A stretch of 64,000 bases of DNA, from contig NZ_JABEQD010000011.1 of assembly GCF_014174395.1 (NCBI RefSeq), positions 62,001 through 126,000 on the forward strand, read 5' to 3'. The DNA is from Gluconacetobacter aggeris (lineage in GTDB: Bacteria; Pseudomonadota; Alphaproteobacteria; Acetobacterales; Acetobacteraceae). Made by a program: the position numbers and the translations under genes. The notes beneath the pieces are model-generated. The model had not been told where the DNA came from and searched no databases. It saw only the letters and a program-made list of their open reading frames with translations. Positions 51,266 to 59,483 of this stretch are shown here, piece after piece; the first letter of the stretch is position 1, and each line of letters starts with the position of its first letter.

Positions 51266-52237
51266 ATGATCGGACGCCGTGATTTCCTGCTGTCGGCCTC
51301 GGCCGCTTTCTTCGCCGGCGTGCCCACGGCGCGCGCGGCGGAGCAATCTTATGCCGCGTTTCTGGCCGGCGTGCGGGCCGAGGCGGTGGGGCATGGATTG
51401 TCGGCCACGATCATCGATCGGGCCCTGGCCTTGCAGGCGCCCAATGCGCGAGTCCTGGAGCTGGACCGCCACCAGCCTGAATTCACCCTGACCTGGGCCC
51501 AGTATCGCCAGAAGGTGCTGACGCCGAAGAAGATTGCAGACGGGCGTGCGGCGGCGGGCGCGCGCACCGCGCTGCTGACGGAGGTCAGCGGGCGGTACAG
51601 CGTCGATCGCCAGCCGCTGGTGGGGATCTGGGGGCTGGAATCGGCTTACGGCACGCGGATGGGGACGTTCCATGTCGCGGACGCGCTGGCCACGCTGGCC
51701 TATGACGGGCGGCGGGCGTCGTTCTTTCGGTCGGAGCTGATGAATGCGCTGCGCATTCTGGACCATGGGGATGTCGAACCCGATTCGATGCTGGGCAGCT
51801 ATGCCGGCGCGATGGGGCAGCCCCAGTTCATGCCCAGTGCCTATCTGCGTTACGCGGTCGATTTCACCGGCACCGGCCGCCGCGACATCTGGAACAGCGA
51901 GCCGGACGTGATGGCGTCGATCGCCAATTACCTGGCCCGTTGCGGCTGGGTGGCGGGCGAGCCCTGGGGGCAGGAGATCACGGTGCCCGCGACGGTGGCG
52001 CAGGCCGAACTGGGGCGCGGCAATGTGCGCACCCTGGAAGAATGGATGGCGCAGGGCGTGCGCAGGGCGGATGGACGCGCGTTTTCGCGCAGCGATATTC
52101 GCGGGGCGGTGATCCGCCCGGATGGGCCGGGGGGCGAGGCCTTTATGGTCTATCGCAATTTTTCGGTGATCCGCCGCTACAACCCATCGGATTTCTACGC
52201 GCTGGCCGTTGGCCTGCTGGGCCGCGACGTCACGTGA
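51266..52237 (+). CDS. Lytic murein transglycosylase, MltB-like
   Basis: 323 residues with a twin-arginine-like signal (GRRDFLLSASAAFFAG to ARA). The SLT_2 domain has catalytic Glu in VGIWGLESAYGT, then YAGAMGQPQFMPSAYLRYAVD and VMASIANYLARCGW. It cleaves peptidoglycan strands to anhydro-muropeptides. Unlike E. coli MltB there is no lipobox, so it should be soluble in the periplasm. Its stop overlaps the rlpA GTG start. Confidence 0.92.
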   Translation: MIGRRDFLLSASAAFFAGVPTARAAEQSYAAFLAGVRAEAVGHGLSATIIDRALALQAPNARVLELDRHQPEFTLTWAQYRQKVLTPKKIADGRAAAGARTALLTEVSGRYSVDRQPLVGIWGLESAYGTRMGTFHVADALATLAYDGRRASFFRSELMNALRILDHGDVEPDSMLGSYAGAMGQPQFMPSAYLRYAVDFTGTGRRDIWNSEPDVMASIANYLARCGWVAGEPWGQEITVPATVAQAELGRGNVRTLEEWMAQGVRRADGRAFSRSDIRGAVIRPDGPGGEAFMVYRNFSVIRRYNPSDFYALAVGLLGRDVT

Positions 52238-53100
52238 CGCGCCGTGCCTTTCCGGTGATGCTGGCCGTGCTCGGGCTGGCGGGCTGTCATCGGGCCGAAC
52301 CGCCATTGCCGCCAGCCGACCCGCATTACGTCGTCGGTGCGCCCTACCAGATGGACGGGGTGTGGCAGTATCCGCGCGAGGATTTCGGCTATCGGCAGAC
52401 CGGGCTGGCAGTCGCCGACCCCGACCAGACGCCCTATGTCACCACGGACGGCGAGCATTACGATCCGCAATCGCTGACCGGCCGCCATGCCACCCTGCAA
52501 CTGCCGGCGATCGTGACTGTGCGCAATCTGGAGAATGGGCGGGAGCTGAGCATCCGCCTGAACGATCGGGGGCCGGAAGCGCGCGGACGGCTGATCGGCC
52601 TGACGCCCCGCGTGGCTGCCCTGCTGGGGATCGGCGCCAATCCGGTGCGGGTCGAGATCATCGGGCATGAGGCCGAGAACGAGCAACTGGCCGAGGCCCT
52701 GCCGGGCGGCCAGCATCTGGATGTCGCGGCAGCGCCGGTCCACCAGATCCGCGCGGAATCGCTGGATCGTCCGGGCACCGGCGGGACGATCGTTTCGGCC
52801 CCGACCGGCACGGTCGGGGCGGCCGATGTTTCGGCGCTGATGCGCGACCTGCCGCCTGAGGTGCGGCAGGGATATGTCCAGGGCGGAATGTTGTGGGTGG
52901 ATGCGGGAACGTTCTCCACCCTGCGCTATGCCCAGGTGGCCGCCGCGCGGACCGGTGGCCGGGTGATACCGGTGCAGGATCATGGCCGGGCGGCCTGGAG
53001 GGTCCATGTCGGGCCCTTCATGAATGTCGCCGGGGCGGATCGGGCGCTGGACCAGCTTTTGGGCGACGGAATGACCGGCGCCCGGATCGTCGTCGAATAG
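52234..53100 (+). CDS. rlpA: Septal-ring lytic transglycosylase RlpA family lipoprotein with SPOR domain
   Basis: 288 residues with a GTG start in a GTGA overlap. The lipobox LAGC puts the lipid on Cys18. The double-psi beta-barrel holds GEHYDPQSLTGRHATLQLP and LNDRGP, matching the RlpA catalytic face. A C-terminal SPOR domain (about 215-288, AWRVHVGPFMNVAGADRALDQL) would direct it to denuded glycan at the septum. It follows the MltB-like gene and precedes dacC-like by 2 nt. Confidence 0.88.
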   Translation: MTRRAFPVMLAVLGLAGCHRAEPPLPPADPHYVVGAPYQMDGVWQYPREDFGYRQTGLAVADPDQTPYVTTDGEHYDPQSLTGRHATLQLPAIVTVRNLENGRELSIRLNDRGPEARGRLIGLTPRVAALLGIGANPVRVEIIGHEAENEQLAEALPGGQHLDVAAAPVHQIRAESLDRPGTGGTIVSAPTGTVGAADVSALMRDLPPEVRQGYVQGGMLWVDAGTFSTLRYAQVAAARTGGRVIPVQDHGRAAWRVHVGPFMNVAGADRALDQLLGDGMTGARIVVE

Positions 53101-53102
53101 GG

Positions 53103-54359
53103 ATGAACGTGCAGACCCGAAGGTTTCTTCTGGCCGGGACGGCCTTGCTGGCCGCCACCGGTTCTCTGGCGGTTGCCGCGCCGCGTCGGCGCCATGCCCA
53201 TGGCGCCGCCAGCGCCCCGGCCGCCGCGCAATCGGATGACGAATCCGGCCCGGACCAGGCGCAGGCTCCGGCCGGGCCGCCGGCCGCCAGCCTGATCGGG
53301 CCGGTCGATACTGTTGCCCGCTGGGCGTGCATCGTGGATGTCACGACCGGCACGGTGCTGCTGGAAAAGGCGGCGGACGAGCGCATGCCGCCCTCGTCGC
53401 TGACCAAGATGATGACGGCCTATATCGTCTTCAGCATGCTGAAATCGGGCCGCCTGAAGCTGGACCAGGCGCTGCCGGTCAGCGAGAAGGCGTGGCGCAT
53501 GCAGGGGTCGAAGATGTTCGTGCCCCTGGGCGAGAGCATCCCTGTGCAGGACCTGATCCAGGGCATGGTCATCCAGTCCGGCAATGACGCGTGCATCGTG
53601 CTGGCCGAAGGTATTTCCGGGTCCGAAGAGCAGTTCGTCGCCCAGATGAACGAGGTGGGCGGAAAGATCGGGCTGATCAATTCGCATTTCATGAATGCCA
53701 CCGGCTGGCCGGCCGACAACCACTATATGTGCGCCCGTGACGTGGCGACCGTGGCGGTGCGCCTGATCCGCGATTTCCCGGAATATTATCACTTCTTCTC
53801 GGAGAAGGATTTCCGCTTCAACAAGATCTCGCAGGGTAATCGCAATGTCCTGGTGGACAAGGGGCTGGCCGACGGGCTGAAGACCGGTCACACCGATGCC
53901 GGCGGGTTCGGGCTGTGTGCCAGCGCCGATCGGGGCGGCAACCGCGTGGTTCTGGCGCTGAACGGCATGCCGTCGAGCAACGCCCGTGCGCATGAGGGCG
54001 AGCGGCTGCTGGAATGGACGTTCGCGAACTTCGAGAATGCGACCCTGTTCCGCAAGGGCGATGTCGTGGACCAGGCGCCTGTCTGGCTGGGCACCCAGCC
54101 GACGGTGCCGCTGGTTGCGACGCGGGACGTGGTGATGACGCTGCCGCATGGATGGCGTACGCGCGTCCATATCGGGGTGGATTATCAGGCGCCCGTCGCG
54201 GCACCGGTGGCGGCGGGGCAGTTGCTGGGTGATCTGGTGCTGACCAATCCGGGCCTGCCCGATATCCGCATGCAGCTTGTGGCCGGGCAGGCCGTGCCGC
54301 GGCTGGGGCTGCTGGCGCGGGCCTCGACGGTGCTGGGCCAGAAACTGGGCCGGCACTGA
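53103..54359 (+). CDS. dacC: D-alanyl-D-alanine carboxypeptidase (PBP5/6 type)
   Basis: 418 residues, with a cleavable signal starting RRFLLAGTALLAATG. Serine-peptidase motifs are SLTK (active Ser in MPPSSLTKMMTAYI), SGN in IQSGNDACIVLAEG and KTG in GLKTGHTDAGG. A PBP5-type C-terminal domain follows. It trims the terminal D-Ala of pentapeptide stems in the periplasm. The paralogue name (dacA or dacC) is not settled by sequence. It lies in a run with rlpA and tmk. Confidence 0.93.
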   Translation: MNVQTRRFLLAGTALLAATGSLAVAAPRRRHAHGAASAPAAAQSDDESGPDQAQAPAGPPAASLIGPVDTVARWACIVDVTTGTVLLEKAADERMPPSSLTKMMTAYIVFSMLKSGRLKLDQALPVSEKAWRMQGSKMFVPLGESIPVQDLIQGMVIQSGNDACIVLAEGISGSEEQFVAQMNEVGGKIGLINSHFMNATGWPADNHYMCARDVATVAVRLIRDFPEYYHFFSEKDFRFNKISQGNRNVLVDKGLADGLKTGHTDAGGFGLCASADRGGNRVVLALNGMPSSNARAHEGERLLEWTFANFENATLFRKGDVVDQAPVWLGTQPTVPLVATRDVVMTLPHGWRTRVHIGVDYQAPVAAPVAAGQLLGDLVLTNPGLPDIRMQLVAGQAVPRLGLLARASTVLGQKLGRH

Positions 54360-54364
54360 AGCCG

Positions 54365-55000
54365 GTGTCGGGTCTGTTCATTACCTTCGAAGGCGGTGAG
54401 GGCGCCGGCAAATCCACCCAGGTCGCATTGCTGGAGGCGCATCTGCGTGCTGGCGGGTGCGACGTGGTGCGCACGCGCGAGCCGGGTGGGACGCCGGGCG
54501 CCGAGGCTCTGCGTGACTTTCTGCTGTTCGGCGGGCATGACCTGTCGCTGCGGGCCGAGATCCTGGCTCATTTCGCCGCGCGGTGTGACCATGTGGACCG
54601 GCTGATCCGGCCGGCGCTGGCACGCGGTGCGGTGGTGATCTGCGACCGGTTTGCCGATTCCACCATGGCCTATCAGGGCTATGGGATCGGGCAGGGCGAT
54701 CCTGCGACGATCGGACTGATCGACGCGCTGACGGCACAGGTCGGGCTGGTGCCTGACCTGACGCTGGTTCTGGCGCTGGACCGTGCGCGGGCCCGGCAGC
54801 GCCTGGATGCGCGCGGTGGCCGGTCCGACCGTTACGAGGCGGCGGACGAGGCGTTCCATACCCGGGTGGCCGAGGGATTCGAGACGATTGCCCGGACCCA
54901 CGCCGGGCGGTGCGTGCGCCTGTCCGCCGACCGGCCGGCCGAGGTGATCGCGCGGGATGTCGCGCAACGGGTCGATGCGCGGCTGGCGGGACCCGCCTGA
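54365..55000 (+). CDS. tmk: Thymidylate kinase
   Basis: 211 residues with a GTG start, 5 nt after the dac gene. P-loop FEGGEGAGKSTQ, DRY-type VVICDRFADSTMAYQGYG, and the LID region RLDARGGRSDRYE. It phosphorylates dTMP to dTDP. The tmk-holB adjacency is widely conserved. Confidence 0.96.
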   Translation: MSGLFITFEGGEGAGKSTQVALLEAHLRAGGCDVVRTREPGGTPGAEALRDFLLFGGHDLSLRAEILAHFAARCDHVDRLIRPALARGAVVICDRFADSTMAYQGYGIGQGDPATIGLIDALTAQVGLVPDLTLVLALDRARARQRLDARGGRSDRYEAADEAFHTRVAEGFETIARTHAGRCVRLSADRPAEVIARDVAQRVDARLAGPA

Positions 55001-55978
55001 ATGGCGGGTACCACGCCGCGCGACGGCCAGGAACCGGTGGGGCATGACGATGCCCGCCGCGCTTTCGAGGAGGCATGGGGCGCCGGGCGGCTGCATCATG
55101 CCTGGCTGCTGACTGGCCCCGAAGGGATCGGCAAGGCGAGCTTCGCCTTCTGGATGGCGCGGGTGCTGCTGAAGGCGACCGGGGCGGACAGTAGCGCCGC
55201 GCGGCGGATCGCGGCCGGCAGCCATGCCGATCTGCTCTATATCGCGCGCGGCGTGGACGAGAAGCGCCAGCGGATGCGGGCCGAGATCGTGGCCGACGAT
55301 GTGCGTCCGATCGGCCAGTTCCTGCACCGGACGGCGGCCGAGGATGGATGGCGCGTCGTGATCGTGGACGGCGCGGAGTTCATGAATCGCAGTGCGGCCA
55401 ACGCGATCCTCAAGATCCTGGAGGAGCCGCCGCCGCGTGCGATCCTGATCCTGACCTGTGCCGCGCCCGGCCGCCTGTTGCCGACCATTCGCAGCCGCTG
55501 CCGCACGCTGCGGCTGGAGCCGTTGCAGGCGGCGCAGATGCGGGACGTGCTGACCCGGGTGGCGGCGGATGTGCCGCCCGAGGATATCGCGCGGGTGGCG
55601 CCGCTGGCCCATGGGTCGCCCGGCCGCGCGCTGGCCCTGCTGGCGGGCGATGGCGCGGCACTGGGCGCGCTGGTGGCGCGGGTGCTTGAGAGCCCGCCGG
55701 ATGCGGGGGCGATGTACGAGATTGCCGAGAGCGTGCTGAAGCGGGAAAATGGCTTCCCGGTCTTCTTCGATCTGTTGTGTGATGCCATATCGAAGCACGC
55801 GCGTGCCCTCGCCCTGCAAGACGGGCGAGGCCGGGAGGATGCGGACGGATCGTTGCCGGCGCACCGCATGGCGGAACTGTGGCGTCGCCTGACCGACCTT
55901 CGGGTCGAGACGGAACGGTTCAATCTGGATAAACAACAGGCCCTGCTGAGTGGCCTGACTTTGGTGAGTGGAAGATGA
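55001..55978 (+). CDS. holB: DNA polymerase III delta' subunit
   Basis: 325 residues. AAA+ clamp-loader fold: HAWLLTGPEGIGKASFAFWMAR at the P-loop, and the SRC motif in LLPTIRSRCRTLRLEPL. It is part of the loader that places DnaN on DNA. It begins directly after the tmk stop and overlaps metG by ATGA. Confidence 0.93.
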   Translation: MAGTTPRDGQEPVGHDDARRAFEEAWGAGRLHHAWLLTGPEGIGKASFAFWMARVLLKATGADSSAARRIAAGSHADLLYIARGVDEKRQRMRAEIVADDVRPIGQFLHRTAAEDGWRVVIVDGAEFMNRSAANAILKILEEPPPRAILILTCAAPGRLLPTIRSRCRTLRLEPLQAAQMRDVLTRVAADVPPEDIARVAPLAHGSPGRALALLAGDGAALGALVARVLESPPDAGAMYEIAESVLKRENGFPVFFDLLCDAISKHARALALQDGRGREDADGSLPAHRMAELWRRLTDLRVETERFNLDKQQALLSGLTLVSGR

Positions 55979-57513
55979 CAGGGCGCTATTACGTCACGAC
56001 ACCGATCTATTATGTGAACGGGGCGCCGCATATCGGTCATGCCTATACCTCCGTCGCCGCCGACGTCATGGCGCGCTTCAAGCGGCTGGCGGGACATGAT
56101 GTCTTCTTCCTGACCGGCACCGACGAACATGGGCAGAAGGTCGAGCAGGCCGCCCAGGCCGCCGGCGTGGCGCCGATTGCCTTCGCCGACCAGGTTTCGG
56201 CCGATTTCCGCGCGATGTACGATGTGATGAACGTTTCGTACGACGATTTCATCCGCACGACGGAGCCTCGGCACATTGCCGGCGCGACCGCGCTGTGGGA
56301 GCGGATCGCGGCGAACGGGCATATCTATCTGGGCGCGTATGAGGGCTGGTACGCGCTGCGCGACGAGAGCTTCTACAATGAAGACGAACTCGTCACCCGC
56401 CCCGACGGCACGAAGGTGGCGCCGACCGGCGCGCCGGTCGAATGGGTGCGCGAGCCGTCCTATTTTTTCCGCCTGTCGGCTTTCGCCGATCGGCTGCTGG
56501 AACTGTACGAGACCCGGCCCGGCTTCATCGAACCCGCGTCGCGGCGCAACGAGGTTGCCAGCTTCGTGCGGCAGGGCCTGCGCGACCTGTCGATCAGCCG
56601 CACCAGCTTCCGCTGGGGCATCCCGGTGCCGGGCGATGCGGACCATGTGATGTATGTGTGGGTGGATGCGCTGGCCAATTACCTGTCGGCCACCGGCTTC
56701 CCCGATGCGGACAATCCCCGCGCCGGATTCTGGCCCGCCAACCTGCATCTGGTCGGCAAGGATATCGTCCGCTTCCACGCCGTCTACTGGCCCGCGCTGC
56801 TGATGGCCGCCGGGCTGGAGCTGCCGGCATGCGTGTTCTCGCATGGGTGGTGGACCATCGAGGGCGAGAAGATGAGCAAGTCGCTGGGCAATGTCGTCGA
56901 CCCGCGCGACCTGGTGGCGCAGTTCGGCGTCGATCCGCTGCGCTTCTTCCTGATGCGTGAAATGCCGTTCGGCGGCGATAGCGACCTCAGCCGCCGGGCC
57001 ATCATCAACCGGCTGAATGTCGAACTGGCGAACGATCTGGGCAACCTCGCCCAGCGCACCCTGACGCAGGTGGCGCGCAATTGCGGCGGCGTGCTGCCGG
57101 CGCAGGGCGTGCGGACCGAGGCCGATGATGCGCTGCTGGCGCAGGCATCGCTGCTGCCGACGCTGATGCACGGGCATATCGACCGCCATGCGCTGACCGA
57201 CGCGCTGGAGGATGTGTGGCGCGTGATCCGGGCCTGCAACGCCTATATCGACCACCAGGCGCCGTGGGCGCTGCGCAAGACCGACATCGAGCGGATGGCG
57301 GTGGTGCTGCGGGTGCTGGTGGACGCGCTGCGTGTGATCGGCACCATGCTCCAGCCCTACATGCCCGGCAGTATGGACGCATTGCTGACCCAGTTGGGCG
57401 TGGCGCAGGACGAGCGCGATTTCGCCGCGCTGGAGCGCCCGCTGCCCGAGGGCCGTGCCCTGCCGGCGCCGCAGGGGATTTTCCCGCGTTATGTGGAGGA
57501 AGCGGCGCAATGA
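55975..57513 (+). CDS. metG: Methionyl-tRNA synthetase
   Basis: 512 residues, the short alphaproteobacterial form without the C-terminal dimer domain. HIGH motif in YYVNGAPHIGHAYT, KMSKS in GEKMSKSLGNVVDP, and no CxxC zinc knuckles in the connective peptide, so it belongs to the zinc-free class. It charges both initiator and elongator tRNA-Met. It overlaps holB and tatD by ATGA on each side. Confidence 0.97.
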   Translation: MTGRYYVTTPIYYVNGAPHIGHAYTSVAADVMARFKRLAGHDVFFLTGTDEHGQKVEQAAQAAGVAPIAFADQVSADFRAMYDVMNVSYDDFIRTTEPRHIAGATALWERIAANGHIYLGAYEGWYALRDESFYNEDELVTRPDGTKVAPTGAPVEWVREPSYFFRLSAFADRLLELYETRPGFIEPASRRNEVASFVRQGLRDLSISRTSFRWGIPVPGDADHVMYVWVDALANYLSATGFPDADNPRAGFWPANLHLVGKDIVRFHAVYWPALLMAAGLELPACVFSHGWWTIEGEKMSKSLGNVVDPRDLVAQFGVDPLRFFLMREMPFGGDSDLSRRAIINRLNVELANDLGNLAQRTLTQVARNCGGVLPAQGVRTEADDALLAQASLLPTLMHGHIDRHALTDALEDVWRVIRACNAYIDHQAPWALRKTDIERMAVVLRVLVDALRVIGTMLQPYMPGSMDALLTQLGVAQDERDFAALERPLPEGRALPAPQGIFPRYVEEAAQ

Positions 57514-58301
57514 GTGCGCTGATCGACTCCCACTGCCATCTCGACCATTTCACCGACGACGAGATCCCGAGCCTGCTGGAGCGGGCCCGCGCGGCGGGGG
57601 TCGGCGGGATGGTGACGATCGGTACCCGCCTGTCGCGCGCGCAGCAGCAGAAGGACCTGACCCGTTTCGACCGGCCGGAAGTGCGGGTGTGGTGCACGGT
57701 CGGCACCCATCCAGACCATGTCGAGGAATGCGAGGTTGCCGATGCCGAGGGCATTATCGCCCTGGCCGACGATGCACGCGTGGTGGGGATCGGCGAGAGC
57801 GGGCTGGATTATTTCCATGGCGCGGAAGGCGTGCGCCCGTTGCAGCAGGCGCGCTTCCGCGCCCATATCGCGGCGGCGCGACGGATGGACCTGCCGCTGG
57901 TCATCCATGCGCGCGAGGCCGATTCGGACGTTGCCGCGATCCTGCGCGACGAGGTCGAGACAAACGGGCCGTTCCGTTTCCTGCTGCATTGCTTTGCATC
58001 CGGGCCAGATCTGGCGCGGGTGGGGTTGGAGCTGGGGGGGTATATCAGCTTCTCGGGAATCCTGACCTTTCCGCGCTCCGACGCGCTGCGTGCGATCGCG
58101 CGGGACATCCCCGGGGACCGGCTGCTGGTCGAGACCGATTCGCCGTACCTTGCCCCGGTGCCACGGCGCGGCAAGCGTAACGAGCCGGCGCTGGTCGCCC
58201 ATACGGCGCTGCGCCTGGCCGAAGAGCGCGGCATGGACCCGGAGCAACTGGCGGACCTCACCACCGCCAATTTCCACCGTCTGTTCAGCCGGGCAGCCTG
58301 A
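57510..58301 (+). CDS. tatD: TatD-family metal-dependent deoxyribonuclease
   Basis: 263 residues from the ATG overlapping metG. TIM-barrel hydrolase ligands: DSHCHLDHF, GESGLDYF, HAREADSD, HCFASG and VETDSPYLAP. Members are 3'-5' DNases in DNA repair; YcfH-type activity is likely. The metG-tatD-MBL order is conserved in proteobacteria. Confidence 0.93.
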   Translation: MSALIDSHCHLDHFTDDEIPSLLERARAAGVGGMVTIGTRLSRAQQQKDLTRFDRPEVRVWCTVGTHPDHVEECEVADAEGIIALADDARVVGIGESGLDYFHGAEGVRPLQQARFRAHIAAARRMDLPLVIHAREADSDVAAILRDEVETNGPFRFLLHCFASGPDLARVGLELGGYISFSGILTFPRSDALRAIARDIPGDRLLVETDSPYLAPVPRRGKRNEPALVAHTALRLAEERGMDPEQLADLTTANFHRLFSRAA

Positions 58302-58304
58302 GCG

Positions 58305-59096
58305 ATGGAACTGGTCGTCCTGGGATGCGGCGGCTCGGCCGGCGTGCCGATGATCGGCGGGCCGGACGGGCGGGGCGACTGGGGGATCTGCGATCCGGCG
58401 GAACCCCGCAATTGCCGGACGCGTGCATCGGTCCTGCTGAGGGGCGATGACGGGCAGGCGGTGCTGATCGATACCGGCCCCGACCTGCGCGCGCAGTTGC
58501 TGGCGCAGGGCATCGACCGGTTCGATGCGATTCTCTACACCCATGCCCATTCCGACCATATCGCGGGGCTGGACGAGGTCCGGGCGATCAACCGGGCGAT
58601 CGACCGGCCCCTGCCGGTGCTGGCCACGCCGCCCGTGCTGGCGGATCTGGAGGCGCGGTTCAACTATGCCTTCCGCCCGTGGTCGCCGCCCGGCTTCTAT
58701 CGCCCCGTCGTGGTGCCGCGGGAGGTGCATGCCGGCCAGACGGTCGACATCGCAGGGCTGCGCCTGACGCTGTTCGAACAGATCCACGGCCGCACGCTGT
58801 CGCTGGGCGTGCGATGCGGGACGATTGCCTACTCCACCGACGTCGTCGACCTGCCCGAGGAGGCGTTCGCCGCCTTGGCGGGGGTGGAGACGTGGCTGGT
58901 GGATTGCTTCCAGCGGTTCTCGCCCCATAACGCCCATGCATGGCTGGACCGGGTGCTGGAATGGCGCGCCCGCCTGATGCCGCGCCGCGTGATCCTGACG
59001 CATATGGGCACCGACATGGATTGGGCCTGGATGCGCGACAACCTGCCGGAGGGGGTGGAAGCCGCCTTTGACGGCCTGCGCGTGCCTTTTTGCTGA
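58305..59096 (+). CDS. MBL-fold metallo-hydrolase (PhnP-like)
   Basis: 263 residues. It begins LGCGGSAGVPMIGG, typical of the PhnP/YycJ-type subgroup, and holds the metal motif THAHSDHIAGLD plus YSTDVVDL and the late LTHMG. PhnP relatives are phosphodiesterases acting on cyclic nucleotides or phosphonate intermediates; the exact substrate is unknown. It starts 3 nt after tatD and ends the packed rlpA-to-MBL run. Confidence 0.85.
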   Translation: MELVVLGCGGSAGVPMIGGPDGRGDWGICDPAEPRNCRTRASVLLRGDDGQAVLIDTGPDLRAQLLAQGIDRFDAILYTHAHSDHIAGLDEVRAINRAIDRPLPVLATPPVLADLEARFNYAFRPWSPPGFYRPVVVPREVHAGQTVDIAGLRLTLFEQIHGRTLSLGVRCGTIAYSTDVVDLPEEAFAALAGVETWLVDCFQRFSPHNAHAWLDRVLEWRARLMPRRVILTHMGTDMDWAWMRDNLPEGVEAAFDGLRVPFC

Positions 59097-59276
59097 TCCG
59101 CGATTGCGGGGGGAAGGGCACCCGGTTGTTCTGAAAACCCCTGCTGTCCGGGTGTGTGTTTCCGGAGCGCACGCGATTTAGGTTGAATCCCGAAGGCGGG
59201 GAGCGATAGCCTCGAAGTTGACGGCCCGGGATCTCGCAGCGCGATACCTGACTGCGATTCCACCATATGCCAGTCG
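59097..59276. other. First part of the MBL-prkA intergenic region
   Basis: No gene is seen. CACCCGG (near 59119) can pair with CCGGGTG (near 59147) over a long loop followed by a TGTGTTT tract, which might end the long upstream operon. The whole 59097-59483 gap is non-coding as far as I can tell. Confidence 0.35.
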
Positions 59277-59333
59277 CCCTTGTCTGGGGCGGCAGCGTGC
59301 CTATCTGCCTCTAAATGGGCCAGACAGCAAGGG
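59277..59333 (+). promoter_or_regulatory. prkA: Structured element upstream of prkA
   Basis: CCCTTG-TCTGG (59277-59287) pairs with CCAGA-CAG-CAAGGG (59320-59333), giving 11 bp with a 3-nt bulge and a 32-nt loop. It lies ~150 nt before the prkA start and may be an operator or part of a long leader. Confidence 0.35.
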
Positions 59334-59483
59334 GGAATGTGTGTTGGACAGCCGATTGCAGAGCCGACAGGACTGACGGTTTTTCCCGCTCCGGGGGCCG
59401 CTCCCCGGAAGAGATGCGTATCCATGGTGCATGGTCGTCCAGAAGAATGACGGATTCTGGCGCCGGTTCGGAGACTTCCCAGG

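Noticed and set aside
51038-52306. Extra N-terminal ~420 residues on the dedA reading frame
   Set aside because: The DedA family begins at the ATG at 51037. The upstream part is antisense to the MltB-like gene and looks like a shadow frame.
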